Source: Neodontobutis hainanensis (taxonomy: Eukaryota; Chordata; Actinopteri; Gobiiformes; Odontobutidae). Taken from it: a stretch of 64,000 nt of DNA. Position numbers and translations under genes: made by a program. The stretch is taken from contig JALDNG010001279.1 of NCBI GenBank assembly GCA_024349245.1, positions 113,501 to 177,500 of the forward strand, read 5' to 3'. Below, piece after piece: positions 1 to 12,801 of this stretch (positions are counted from its first letter, which is position 1; the number at the start of each line of letters is the position of its first letter). The notes below the pieces were generated by a model. The model was not told the DNA's origin. It ran no database searches and worked only from the letters and a program-made list of their open reading frames with translations.

Positions 1-3000
1 TGACCTGATTAAAAATTATTTCCCATCTTTAGATACTAAAGGCTACACATATCATACACAGACAAAGTTAGAACCTATAATAAAGCTCAGACAGCTAAAC
101 AGGCACAAACCATCATTTTGTCTGCTTGGCTAATGGCTGGTCTTCACCATTCTTATAAAAACTGTAGGTACTCTACTTTTTGAAACAGTTGCCCTAATAT
201 GCTCCGTCAGTGCTGCAATGCCCTATTTTCTGCCAAAAAGCAGAGAGGAGAGTCTAAATTTTACAGAGTCAAAGCAGCTCAATACTACACCTCCTGATGT
301 AAAGGTCAGTGCACACAGTCCTGCCATCTATTCCCGGGGCAGTACACAGAAGTGGAGACGTCCTGCTGATGATGTAGGGTGGCCCATGTGGACAGCAGTG
401 GAGCGGGAGTGCAGGGTGGTACCGACAATACGTCTACAGAACAGGACATTTACCAGGGTTGGACTCATTTCCACACATTGTTCACTCACTCAGGAAAGTA
501 AATGCGATCAGGCCACTACCAAAACATACAGCCTTCTTTTAATGATGGGTGGTCTTTAAAGAGCAGGCAATGAGCCACAGGCAGTCCATATATTTAAAAA
601 TAGATTATGGGAGTACAGATGAATTAAGAAGATTTTGGATGACAACAGACACTGGATTTAGATGCAAAGTTTTGTTGAGCCAAGCTTATGGCTTGATTAG
701 ACTTGTTAACCGGACTGCTGTCTATGTATAAAATAGCCATGAGCATTTGCTAAAAAGAGAAAAAGAAAAGCTTAAGGCATGGCAAGGCAATTTTATTTAT
801 ATAGCAGAATTTATACACTGGGTAATTGAAAATTAGTCTGACCTCAGCTCGGACTTTGTACATGCAGCAACAGCCCAGCTATGTATTACTAAGAAAAATT
901 AAAAAGACAGACTCAGACAGTTAATACAAATATTGATATTCAATATTATCTTGTATTTTCCACACTGCAAAACAATGACATTTTACTTGTTACTTGTGGC
1001 AAAAACACAAAGGTTTGCAGATACACTTGTATCAAATGCTACAACTTGTAGGAAATGGTGGTGTTTAATTACTTGTTCCTAGCTATGATGACGAGGAATG
1101 CTGGTTGAATATCAAAACAAGGCTTGCGTTTAATGATACAAGCCTTGTTTTAGAAACTAAACTGGCTATTTACTGGTTACTTTATCTGAGCAAAATCCTT
1201 ATGGAGCACAACCACACACTCATTATTCACAATTTCCACATACCACCAAGGTAAAAAAGTACATCCTAACACTGCACATCTATTGTAATATAGCCACTGA
1301 ATAATAAAAGACATTATATAAAGCAAGGATAGAGCACTCCCACATAAGCACAGTGGTATCAGGCCTTGGGCATCGCCGACAATTAGACTGTGTCTGTAAT
1401 AATACGTGCTCCACAGTGGTATGAAACACAGAACAACAATGGAGTGTACACATGGCCAGAGTGGAGAACTTTAGCATGATTCTGAGATAAGAAAAACATG
1501 ACACCACTGGATCTGAAGTGTTAATCTTGTGAGACCAAAGCGGCCACAGCGCTCTCCTGCATAAACTACAAGGTCTGAGTGCATTATGGGAAATTATGTC
1601 CTGTCAGTGTGGGCAGTAACGGCTGATTGGACCTAATCGCTGACACTTCACTTCCCCCTTTTCTTCCAAACCCACACCTTTATTCATTTTAATCTTTTCT
1701 AGACAAATAGCCGACTACAAACCGGTAAAAACTGCTTAGAATGAATGAATGAATCAATCAATGAATGAATGTTTGATGTCAGTCAAGAGGCACCAGAGGT
1801 GTTTGGGACAGACCCCATTCACTACCAAATGAGCCATTAACCTATCACAATGACTCCAAAGCTGTTATGTTAAGGTGAAAACCTTCAAAGTGCTTCTTTA
1901 AGGTAGAATGAAAAGATAGGAATCTGGAGTTGATTATGTAGTATTAGGCAGTGGCTCACAAAGTAGAGCAGTTCAAACTTGGCCAAGACAATGGATTAAC
2001 AACCCAGTGCAGTTGCTCTGGTCGCAGAGAATAATGGTTCCAGTACACCTCATAATGACGCATTTATTATGTGTTCTGTGTCATGCGGCAGCAGCAGATG
2101 CAGTACATTGACACAAATCACAAACAATATGTGTGTGTGAGATCTGTACCTTTCCTGTACACCTAATTAGTAGACACCTGAGTTTAAGGCTCTCAATGGT
2201 CCAGCACAAGGACTCAAGTAACTTAGGGGAGTCCCTAGACATTTAGTTATTTGTTTCTAAACATATTGGAAGGATTAAAGTCAGTCAGTTTATCTAGGTA
2301 AACAAATCCATTCAGGCTATCATCAACCTGAGGCAGGGGAAGCTGGTGTAAGATGCTATACCAAGTAGCAGCTTGTGAACAGGCTCCGACATCCCTGAAT
2401 TGGTGTTTGAGCATTTGGAGGCCAGGTCCAGGGCTGGCATCACTCCACTGGGACCTGCACCACTTGGGAGACAGCACATTTCTCTTTTGACCAAGAGGGG
2501 TCAAATCATAGCCACACCCCAAGGGCTCTCTCTGACACCATGCCAGGAAGACTGACACCCAGAGGTCAGTAATTTGTCACAGCAGTTTGTATGTCTGGAA
2601 TGTCTCGGTTTGTACCCTCACAATATCAGACAAGACGGGTGGTGTTCCTGAGGATCAGAGCCACACTTTTAAGTTGAAAAAAGTTCCCAAGCCCTACTGC
2701 TGCAGAGAGAAACTTTCAGAAGGCCCTGACTATTGTCGAATTGGCAACAAATTATCTACTATCTGTATTTCTAATAAAACATTTATTGTAGGATTCCAGC
2801 CCCAAAATACTAACACAAAAGCCAGATGTCCTCCTAAATTAACCCAGTGCATCACTAACATGCCACAGGGCTATTTTAAAGTGGACATTTATGAAATCAC
2901 TTTGAAGCTACTTATGATGAAGCCTTTCCCTCAGAGACAGCAGTGTAAGTAGGCTACACAGATCCCACTCAGCAGCTTCAGAACAGAGTCCTACTGAGAC

Positions 3001-5206
3001 AAAAGAACAGCAAACACAACTATTCAATCGCTTTGTTCAATAGCTTAGTTACTGCAAATATGTACACAATGTATGTCCATCTTTTTTATTCAGCATCTCA
3101 TCACCAAACAAAAATACAGCAGGTGACCTAATTAACACTCCCTACCTTTAACTCGGAGGAAGAGAAGCAGTGTAAGAAGCATGTCTCAAACTGAGCGCTA
3201 TCTTCCATTAGACCCCTGCCTTCATTGGGCTCATGAACTGCTCTCTCCTTCTGCACTCATCCTGCTGTCTCTCGTTTCTCTCTTCCTCCACTCATGTGTC
3301 AGACCTGCTCCTTCTCTCCTCCCCTCTCTCCTGATTTGCTCACATCTCTCCAAGCTGCTTCTCTAATATGTTCTATCTATACACACACTTTTGCTAACAA
3401 ACTTTTTCTTCTTTTATGTCTGTTATAATTCTAGTCTGTGCCAGGATTTTTATGTTTTCAACATATTTTTTTTTTTAATGTGGTCTGAAATTATGGTTAA
3501 TAATCTTTCTCTGCAACACAGAAGTCAAGTTAAAGTGGTGGATTGGTTTACAAATACCAAGGATCTTTCCATGTGAACCATGATCATATTTGACTGTTAA
3601 TCTTGGAAGTGTTTCCTTGAATGGAATGACGTTTTGATTAAATGGAGTGTTTTATCAAATGCCTACACTCTGCAGTCCCCAATTTTGTCCACAAGATGGC
3701 ACACTCAGCTCTGCACCACATTCTGAACTACATTATATAGAGGAGCACTATTTTTAGAACAAACACAGCCTATTGGAGCCTGAGGCCTCACTGATGGAGA
3801 TGTGCCTGAGAACTCCTCACACTTTCTGTGCGAATATAATGGAGCTGGTCACACCACTTGCTGCCTTTAGCCTGTGTAACATACAGGAAAAGTGACACCT
3901 TCACTTGGCATCAGTCCGTGTAGCTTCAGGTCAGCTGGATGCATCTATGTAAAAAGATAAAACACAATATTTAAATAGCAACATCAAGCAATAGCAACAT
4001 CAAATACTAAACTAAAAGGAAATCTCCCCTGAGAGGCTGATGCGTTGGGAAAGACAACGTCTTAAGCCTCAAATAAAGTTTAATGTAATTCTCAATTTTT
4101 TTGTATAACAGTAAATTTTCAAACTAGCCAGTGACGCCACAATGTAAAATAGAATCCATTGTTGTACTGTAAAAAAAATAAAAAAATAAAAAGGTTTTGA
4201 CACATTCCCCTCTTGAGCAGATGCAGTCAGTATTATGGGAGAACTTTGTGTTGACCATGCCGTGTTTTGATACTGTCATCTAGAGGAGGGCGGTTGCACA
4301 AAGTGGCTTTCAGTTTTTATCTAGGTTTTTCCCTGTTTAGATTTAGCAAACTCTGAGGTTTCTGGCTCAGGGTGGTTTGGTTTTGAGCATTGATCGCCGT
4401 GGTAACTTATACTACATAGCTAATCTGCTCTGAAGCAGGATTTATTCTAGTTTAAAGACCAAACTTAACCAATCAGCTGTGAGCAAAGTCACATCAATCC
4501 AACTCTGACTTTTTATTTTGGTTCAGAGGATCTATTTTTACAATATGCACAAAGACAATGAAGCAGCATTAAAGGGGAACTAAACGCCTTTTCAAAGCTT
4601 AGACATAATGAGGCAGATCCCAAAGCTCCCTCCAAACTATTCTATTGAGAAAACCGAAGGACTGCATCTGTAGCCTCCGCTCAGGATAATGCTGCATAAA
4701 CGTGCTTATGCAGATATTTATGAAGAGCATAATGGTTGATGCAGAGTAACTTCAAACTCATCACATGAAGATTAACTTCTGACGGACGTTTTTGGGAAAG
4801 TTCGGGTGGCGCAATGAAACTCCTAGGCTGTATCTGAATCAACAAACTAATCACTATTAGTGCTGCTATCCTGCTTTCTCTATCTTTTATTTCAGTTTTA
4901 CAGGAATCTGGAACAATAAACATGACCCGAAGAAGTCATTCAACATTGTCTTCATTTGAAGTCTGTTAGCTATCTGCCAAACTATACAGACGTTTAGGAA
5001 GGGCAGAATATTAAAAAGGCATTTATCATAACAAGCTACAATATGAAGATTTCACAGCATTTACCATGGCAGCTCCTCAAGACCAGGAATTAGAAGACGC
5101 AATGGAAATCAAGTCAAGATGGACCAGATATAGACAGCTAACCAGCTCATTCGTTGCCGCTGCCAGGGCTTGGGCAAAATCAAAGGCTGCTAAAGCACAA
5201 CTGTTA
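1..5206. other. Intergenic/intronic DNA without a recognised gene
   Basis: No exon, transposase or reverse-transcriptase motif was recognised on either strand. Open frames here are short and resemble no family I know. Visible simple features are an AATG-rich tetranucleotide run near 1738-1772 and a C/T-rich stretch at 3238-3365. By position this could be the large intron of the aPKC gene whose first exons lie at 26.9-30.9 kb on the minus strand, but nothing in the stretch itself shows that. Confidence 0.5.
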
Positions 5207-5340
5207 TACAGTGGGGAACAAGAGTGTGGGGACCCCAGGTAAAAAAAAAATATTAATGTGCATAAAGACACCAAGAAAAGATGGAAAAATCTCCAAAAGG
5301 CATCAAATGACAGATTAGACATCCTTATAATAAGTCAAAA

Positions 5341-6116
5341 TAAGTTAGATTTTATTTCAATCATTTACACTTTCAAAATAACAGAAAACAAAAAAATGGT
5401 GTCTTAAAAAGTTTGGGCACCCTGCAGAGGTAATACCTTGTACTAACCCCTTTGGCAAGCTAAGACCTGACAGTGTCAGGTCGTCAGGAACAGTGGAAGT
5501 TAAAGCAAGATCTGGAAGACCAAGAAAAATATCAGACAGAACGGCTCGCAGGTTTTTGAGAAAAGTAAGTCATAACCCACGTTTGACTGTTCCCTCCAGA
5601 CAGATCTGGCAGACACTGGAGTTGTGGTACTCTATTCCACTATAAAGAGATACTTGTACAAATATGGACTTCATGGAAGACTCATCAGAAGAAAACCTCT
5701 TCTACGTCCTCAACACAAAAATCAGCATTTGAAGTTTGCAAATGAACATATAGACAAGCCTGATGCATTTTGGAAACAAGTTCTGTGGACCGATGAGGTT
5801 AAAATAGAACTTTTTGGCCGGAAAGAGCAAAGGTATGTTTGGAGAAGAAAAGGCTGGATAGACCTTAAAAGAGCAGTGCGTGCCAGAAATTTCAAAGAAC
5901 TATAAGACTTTTGTAAGGAAGAATGGGCGAAGACACCTCAAACAAGAATTGAAAGACTCTTGGCTAGCTACAAAAAAGCGTTTACAAGCTGTGATACTTG
6001 CCAAAGGGGGCAGTACAAGGTATTAACTCTGCAGGGTGCCCAAACATTTGCAGACACCATTTTTTTGTTTTCTGTTATTTTGAAAGTTTAAATGATGGAA
6101 ATAAAATCTAACTGTA
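5341..6116 (+). mobile_element. Internally deleted Tc1-like DNA transposon
   Basis: Two inverted arms of roughly 115 bp bound the element, at 5341-5460 and about 5995-6116. They share the blocks CAAAATAACAGAAAACAAAA and GGGCACCCTGCAGAG in opposite orientation. The right tip reads ACTGTA, as in fish Tc1 elements that duplicate TA; the left tip is decayed. At about 776 bp it is only half the usual 1.3-1.6 kb, and the missing part is the middle of the transposase. It must be non-autonomous, but the arms are well kept. Confidence 0.85.
5624..5905 (+). pseudogene. Tc1-like transposase fragment
   Basis: An open stretch of about 93 codons matches the central part of a Tc1/mariner transposase. A region like IRRKPLLRPQHKNQHLKFA is followed by VLWTDEVKIELFG, which carries the first catalytic Asp of the DDE triad. 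After VWRRKG the frame jumps directly to sequence resembling the C-terminal end (RHLKQELKDSW, then KKRLQAVI in other frames). The second Asp and the Glu region are therefore lost, with frameshifts besides. It cannot encode an active enzyme. Confidence 0.85.
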
Positions 6117-6289
6117 TAGAGCACCTGGTGGAAACATAGAGTCCTAATTAGACAATATGGAACAAATTTATACAAAACAAAACAAAGATATCTTCATAAA
6201 AACACAAACTTACAGAGAAATTTGTTGATATTATGTATATGATTTTCTATAACTTACAATCACAATGGTGATATTGTTTTGGGGGAAAG

Positions 6290-6465
6290 CCTGGTCAGAC
6301 CAGTGACAGTAAAAGGGGCTGGACATAATGAGTGTAAGCGTTACAAACCTCGAGATTGAAGCTCTCACCCTTTTTAGTCATTATGGAGGTCACCATGTTG
6401 ATTTTATGGAGCCAGCTGTCCCTAATTTGGGCATATGGGCTGATTTGAGCGCCCGTTTGCATGGC
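6290..6465 (+). repeat. Dispersed repeat, copy 1 (partner at 44930-45110)
   Basis: About 170 bp matches the reverse complement of 44930-45110. Shared blocks include CATATGCCCAAATTAGG, CCATAAAATCAACATGG, CTCGAGGTTTGTA and TTATGTCCAGCCC in the partner's orientation. No terminal repeats or coding potential were seen, so the class is unknown. Identity looks like 75-80 percent by eye. Confidence 0.6.
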
Positions 6466-6819
6466 AAAAAGTGAACCATTCAGAAGCTCGCTTGTTTGTC
6501 TCCCTTCCCTCCTTTCCCAAGTCCCTTCTCTTGGTTAGAAGTCGGGCCTGCAGCTGGGTCTTATCTTATCCTCCTGGTACTCCCTGTACTCCCTTCAAGG
6601 ACAAGGCCACTCTGCCTAAACATCTTACAGTCGCCTTCCCTTTCTATCCTATCATCAGTTTTACCAACTGTCTGCCATTTTGACATCTGTCTGACTCTTT
6701 ACTCTAATGCGCTAATCAGAGGATAATAAACTTCTTATTTTACACCTGTGTTAGCGGCGCCCTCTGGCTGCTGCTTTACTTCAGTTAAATTTCACCTTTA
6801 CACCAATATCTATGTTTTG

Positions 6820-6820
<1 letters not shown>

Positions 6821-6860
<40 letters not shown>
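6821..6860. repeat. (TA)n microsatellite
   Basis: About 20 uninterrupted TA units. Confidence 0.95.
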
Positions 6861-6861
<1 letters not shown>

Positions 6862-6934
6862 TCCTACTTTACTTAGGAAAGAATACTTTACTAAGAATAT
6901 TTTACCCAGTCAAACCCAGACAAAGTTTGTCATC

Positions 6935-7178
6935 TTTACATTTACATTTAGTGAAGCTTCCATTCACCAGTGATAGGATTTTTAATTTTTAGTTGATACT
7001 TTTATTCAAAGCAACTTACATCTAAGGATTAATTCACCAGTGTCACAGCTGGAACACCACTGGAGTGGTGGGTTAAGCGTCTTACCCGAGGACGGTATGA
7101 ACTGTGGGGAGAGCAGGAATCAAACTGCCTACCTTCCGGTTGAAGGACGACCGCTCTACCAGAGCCACTGCTCCCCCA
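6935..7178 (-). repeat. tRNA-like SINE copy, diverged
   Basis: Read on the minus strand it starts with a tRNA-like head that includes the block CCGGAAGGTAGGCAGTTTG. It continues through the segment common to this family (stretches such as ACAGTTCATACCGTC) and ends in a TAAGTTGCTTTGAATAAAAG-like tail. Related copies lie at 29372-29584, 41946-42288, 49358-49575 and 53195-53386. This copy is the most diverged of those with a full tail. Confidence 0.65.
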
Positions 7179-8567
7179 ACAGTCTTTGTCAAGACTGTTC
7201 AAAAATACATCTACAGCTAGCAATATAACTACTTATAACTACAACTGCTATGTTATTAATAGATATCCTCGTAATAATAAACCAAATGTTGTATAGATAT
7301 ATAAAGTTGATCATTTAGAATATTTTGTATGTATATTAGTAAATTAGATGTATATTAGCATCTGTTCTGCCTTTCAGGTGTTTACGGTTCATTTAAATGC
7401 TAACAGTTAATTTTGAAATCCATGCTTTTATTTTGGTACGCCACAACAGTCTGTCAGGAAGGAAGTGGAAAAAATTATCAAGCTTAGTTGAACTCCTACA
7501 GAAGCAACGGCTGTATGTATCATTTGTTCATTTATTTTGTGTAATTTCATTGGTTTATTTGTGTATAAAAACTAATTTGTTTAAGATAAAAAACTAAGTT
7601 AAAAAGTCATTTTACATCATAAAGTACAAGTGTCTCATCATTGATGGAGAGTATAGCTCGCTGTCAAGCTGTGGCTGCTAACATCCCAGAGAGGACAGTA
7701 CAATAGGTTTCAACTTATTTTAATAGATACATAAAATAGACACGATGAATACCTTTTTAAGAAATGGGTTATTTAAAAATTGTAGTCAAAGAAGCAAGTG
7801 CTGTATTTTTGAGATGGAGCAAATATGTGTTTAACCAGTTTCGATTTTGTTATTCAGTTTTCTTACCCGTGCTGCAGGTCAAAGACCTCAGGAGCAACCT
7901 GAAAGTTTAAGAAACCCTTCCATCTTTGCAGCACTACTTTATCATTACAGATTAATAAAGAGACAAAACAATGCGTTTTATGATTTCCTCTACTGCACTT
8001 AAATACAAAGTGTATAAATTATGTCAAATTTAAAAACTTTAAATACAGTTTAAATATGCCTTCAAACCTACAAGCACATACATGAATGGAGGCGTGATTG
8101 AGATTACGTTTATTTAAAAGAAGCTGAAGTTGTAGATGGACCAGGATGTGATGTCAGATGAAGCTGAGGAAGATGAGGCTGGGATATGTCAGCTGTGAGA
8201 GGACCGATAGAGCAGCAGATCGAATACTGGACTGGACTTGACTGGACTGGCCTGGGGAGGGCTGACAGAGAAGCAGCAGCAGACAGGTAACTGTAGAGAG
8301 GCTCTGCAAAGACAGAGAACAAAGTAAAAACCTATGTTTAAAACATGTTTTATTCACCAGCTCACTGTATGTCACTGTGTGTGTAAGGACTGTGTTTTAT
8401 AAAATAGTGGACTTTGATTTGAACTTACAGTTGCCTAAATATAATACTTTAGTTAATGTGAAATGTACTGGGTTAGAGGTAATGCCGGTCATGTAGAAAA
8501 CCTGGCATAAACGCGTTTACTCTACTGTCTATTGTTATCATGATTTACAGATGACAAAGGTACAAAT
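7179..8567. other. Unannotated DNA
   Basis: No gene or recognisable element. The segment 8110-8330 is locally GC- and purine-rich on the plus strand, with a short run of codons (MDQDVMSDEAEEDEAG) ending in a stop, but no splice context supports an exon. Confidence 0.45.
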
Positions 8568-9880
8568 TAGTGCTGGGCAAGTTAACGCGTTTTTTTTGGC
8601 GTTACCGCATTAATGAATTAACGCAGACAATAATTTTATCGCGTCATCACACAGCTCAACCAATTAGAGCATTTGGGGGTGGGCCAAAGACGTCTGCAGC
8701 AGATCTGGTGCAGACAGAAAAATGGAGATAAGTACTGAACTCATAAATGGACATTTTATAAATCTCTTCCACACGACAAAGTTGATAAAACCAAAGTTAT
8801 TTGTAACCACTGCAAACTTGAGTTTTCTTATCACCGTAGTACTTTGAGTCTGAAGTATCACTTAAATGCAATACATACCGTTGATGCCAGCAAATCAGCC
8901 ACCCAAAGAAACAGTGGAGGGAGGCAGCGTGTGGAAGAAGTATAGATAAACAAAAGCAAGATAAGCTAACAAATGTCATAGCAAAGTGGGTAGCTACAAA
9001 CTCCAGGCCGATTAGTGTTGTAGAAGATGACGGTCTAATGAACATTCTTAGGATAGCAACGAATGACTGCATGTATGAGCCGCACTCAAGACTACTGGCA
9101 GTGTTGGCAGTAGCAGTGTTAGAGTATAACAGCGTTACTAACGGAGTTTATTTTTCAGTAAAGGAGTAATCTAATTAATTACGTTTCCCATCGTTGTAAC
9201 ACCCTTATCGTTACTGAGAATGTAAAGTGTACAATTTGGTTGAATAAAGCGCGAGGTGTCATTCTTTGGCTACACACCAGCTGCTGCTGGAGAGAGCAGG
9301 GGTGGAGATGATGAAACCGCCCTGCTCACGCGGTCTCACTGCACATTCTGACTACCACTAAACACAAGACAGCGTCAGAGACAACGGCGACGAGTGGGGG
9401 GAAATTCAAACGCAGTCTTCTCGAACTGGAAATACCGGTACTACTACTCGTTAATTGAAATTAAAGGCAGGAATGTTTCTGTAACAATTTTGAATTTTAT
9501 TTTCAATATTTATTTTTTTTATGTTTTTATTTCTATGCATATCATATGGCATGGTGCAATCTACTGAGTTCAAATAAATACCAAATGTTCTAAAATACTG
9601 TATATAGTGTTTTTATACTTCAGTCAGTTAATATAAACATTTTTGATATTAAAGATGTTATAGAACATAATATTGTTATAGACCTTAAAAAAAATACTTC
9701 ACAGTTACTTTTAATTGCAGTAAAAATAACCATTATTTTTTAAGAGTTTGCAAACCAAATGTTATTGCACTTTTGTTCATATAGCAGTACTTTCAAAATA
9801 AAAGTATGCAATACATCTCTTTTGAATTCATTATTGAATTTTGTGTTTAAATTAAACACTTAAATCATTTCCCAGCACTA
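8568..9880 (+). mobile_element. hAT DNA transposon with intact 8-bp target duplication
   Basis: The element begins TAGTGCTGGGC and ends CCCAGCACTA, giving short terminal inverted repeats. It is flanked on both sides by GTACAAAT (8560-8567 and 9881-9888), the 8-bp duplication expected of hAT transposition. A decayed BED zinc finger sits in the 5' third. The remaining 900 bp has no open transposase frame, so this is a non-autonomous or decayed copy of 1313 bp. Confidence 0.93.
8748..8945 (+). pseudogene. hAT transposase N-terminus (BED zinc finger remnant)
   Basis: This open stretch reads WTFYKSLPHDKVDKTK, then VICNHCKLEFSYHRSTLSLK, then YHLNAIHT. That is the C-x2-C ... H-x4-H pattern and spacing of the BED finger of ZBED1-like hAT transposases. 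A stop follows at 8943-8945, and only scattered transposase-like pieces come after it. The frame has no clean start codon. In a live element the finger would bind the transposon ends; here it is a relic. Confidence 0.85.
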
Positions 9881-9888
9881 GTACAAAT

Positions 9889-11239
9889 ATAAAACTAACA
9901 CCTGCACTTTAGCTTCAGTAATGTTTATGGGATATATGACTGTAGAGTAAGGAAAGTGTTTTCTAGAGTAAAAAATCTCAGAGCTTGGTGGGCATTGCGG
10001 GTTTAATGTAATGTGTAGTTTATTGTAACGCCCACCTTTGTCTGAATATCCTCTTCAAAGTGCTCACAACACAAGAGCCTTTATTCTGATCAGCCTCAGC
10101 ATCACCTTTAGGAAATCTGTGGAAGAGAAAAATATCTATTTTTATAAAACAGAAGCGTGTCAAATGTATTTACCAAAATGATACAACCCAGATCTTTGTA
10201 AAAGAGTACATTAAGCCCACTTCAAATTTTTGCTTGTATTATTATGATTATATTATGGCCTTTACTGGGTTTGCAAACTATACAGTAATTATTCAGTCAG
10301 AGACATTTATCCTTATCTTACAAATTTGCTTTAGGTCTAAACATGTAGGTTATAACTACAAAAACAGCTTATTACCAGCGCAAACACCAAACTGTATAAG
10401 AGCATTAAACCGTTCTAATTGAAGGTTAGATATGATCGTATCTTTATATTATTAACCAAGTTTGGTCCAGTGTATCATACTGAACTATTGTTAAAACGGT
10501 GGAGCAGTAAATTAGGCCTTAAGCAGCCACCTTCGGGTCAGCTCACAAAATGTCAATAGTTTAGACAACTGTATATTTTCTGAACAGTATTTTAAGACAT
10601 GCAAAAATGTACTCACCTACAAACTGGAGCGTGGTTCATTTAGTGCAGTTCTACGATGAAAATGGACGTGATTTAAATTAGCTGGATTAAACCAAACACA
10701 GCTAACAATAGCTTTTAGCTAACAGCAAACAATCTCCATTCTTGAAGAAAATATACTGGCTAAAAAGCTTTGGAAAACATATAACAAATAACAATCTAAC
10801 GATTATGGGAATAATAAGAATGTGTTTAAACAGAGTTAGAATGATGACTGTGATTAAATAGTCACTTTGTAATTGGCGTCGATTTTTCAATAGATGTCAA
10901 TGGGGGTCAGGCTTGATAGAAGCATCAAACCCGGAAGCGGGCTTGCAATGTCCACTCTTTCTACCGTCAATGGGTGAGACCAAGTGAGGACTTGTGGGTG
11001 TGTTCAAGCAGCTGCTTGATGCTTACTGCTCAGTTACTCCACAAGAGCACTCAGAGGGATGAGTCTGGCTCATGGATGACAAAGAAAATGTAAAAGATTA
11101 TTAAAGAAATTGTATTGAAGGAAATAAAACAATATCCGGTGAATAATATTTTAGTTTTATTTTAAACTCTTTTAGGCAATATGGATGACAATGTCAATTT
11201 ATAGACCATCAAAAAAGCTTTTGAGATCATGCAAAACTA
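9889..11239. other. Unannotated DNA
   Basis: No gene recognised. The segment 10890-11060 (phrases such as GAAGCATCAAACCCGGAAG) reads like a moderately GC-rich dispersed fish repeat, but no second copy was found in this window. Confidence 0.4.
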
Positions 11240-11480
11240 GTTCTGATTTATATAAAACTATTTGTTTGTATCAAATAAATAAAAATGTATTATATTTGCA
11301 GATGATCCCACTTTATAGTTACAGGTAAAGACTACAACTACAGGTAACTGAGATTACAACAGAGCTGAATAAAATGAAGGAATGGTTCGACAGTAATCAG
11401 TACCCATTAAATATAACATAAACAAAAATGATATTTGGAGAACATAGAAAAGAGGAATTAACAATAGAGATACTACTACT
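11240..11480 (+). pseudogene. Non-LTR retrotransposon RT fragment
   Basis: The sequence IIFADDPTL (compare the ADD catalytic box of LINE reverse transcriptases) is followed, after a frame break, by ELNKMKEWFDSNQYPLNIT, a stop and TKMIFGEHRKEE. The spacing from the ADD box to a WF-x-N-x-L-x-x-N-x-x-K-T pattern is typical of LINE RT. It contains stops and is very short, so it is a dead fragment. The clade cannot be set from this much sequence. Confidence 0.55.
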
Positions 11481-12739
11481 TTTGGTGTATTGAGCCATAG
11501 TTCACGTGTCTCAACAGGGGGGAGAAGATGATTTAAACCAAACTGGATTAAAGTGATGAGGCAGGATATGCCTGGTTAACATAATGCTATAAAAACAATT
11601 GTTTAATACAGTTAAAAGATGAGTTTAAATTAAATAATGAACTAAATAGTTGTGACATGACTTTTCTGGCAGGATATTTTTATGTTTTGATCATTTTAAT
11701 GGCTTGATATGATAAGAACCTAGGAGGCACTTTTATGACTTTATCATGTTTCATATGATGTTAATTTTACATTCTTGCGCATTCATACGAGGCAAGGTTA
11801 TTTGAGATCCACATATACATTGATAACATAGGTGTCCCTTGAGGTGTCATTAATGAATATACGGCTAGAACTCAGACAGCAGCAAGATTGGAATCTGTTC
11901 TCTTTTGAGACAATTTATACAAATGTGGATTGGATTAACTATATTTATTACAACCAACAAAGTTTTATTAATTACACCAGGGATGCTGTAACCGTTAATA
12001 AAAACCTGTCTGCAAAATGATTTCATCCCAAGTAACACAGCTCTTGATAACAGCCTACCTAATGTTTTTAAAAAAGGACTTCACTCACACTGAATTGCCA
12101 GAATATTTTGGCATAGAGGACTTATTCTCGACCTGGTTTGAGAAAAGTTTTGGGGATATTGGCTTGGATTTGAATTTATATTGATATACATATACTTGTT
12201 TTGCTTGTAATGTATTCCATGTATCTAGAGCTTGATGGTGAGATTGATGGATGTGGTCGTTGCTAGGTCAACATTCATGTACATACTCCTGCTGAACGAC
12301 AATATGGTCAAGGCTTTGACCTCAGACAATGAACAATCTGATCTGGGGGACGTCGTCATTCGCATGTACATGGACGGAACAACGGCTCCATGACTGATCA
12401 TACTTTTTTTCATACATACATTCCTAGGGGCCGTATGGTTCACTGAATTTTAAATGCTTAAGAGAATTGATTTTAATCATTATTAATGTGCATATGTCTC
12501 ACTCAGTGTTCGGTTTCTTTTTGTCTGTGGGACAGGAAAGGATTTATTTAATTCAACCGTTTGGCTTGTTTGCATTAATGCTGAATGTGAAATGTTAGCA
12601 TTAATGTTGTTGGATTTTTCAGTGAATTGTCTCAGTTGTTAATGAAGCCAATGAGCCACAATTTACTCTCAGCTGCCTATTTTTATTAATATTCAAAGTG
12701 GGTGTACAATAAGACAGCTGTGGTTAAACAGTGAAGACG
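11481..12739. other. Unannotated DNA
   Basis: No gene recognised. At 12230-12410 the plus strand gives pieces such as DGEIDGCGR and VNIHVHTPAERQYG that might be a decayed LINE endonuclease, but this is too weak to call. Confidence 0.35.
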
Positions 12740-12801
12740 TTTTGTCTCTAATTCCAAGAGACTTTATCAATTGATAAAGTCTCTTGGAATTAGAGACAAA
12801 A
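12740..12801. repeat. Perfect 62-bp palindrome (31-bp arms, no loop)
   Basis: The arms 12740-12770 and 12771-12801 are exact reverse complements with the centre at TCAATTGA. The arm sequence (TTTTGTCTCTAATTCCAAGA and onward to CTTTATCAA) closely resembles the segment at 43150-43180 inside the Penelope-like element. The palindrome is therefore probably two terminal pieces of such an element joined head to head. Confidence 0.9.

Noticed and set aside
2247..2558. 103-codon minus-strand open frame
   Set aside because: No family resemblance, no splice sites in a convincing position.
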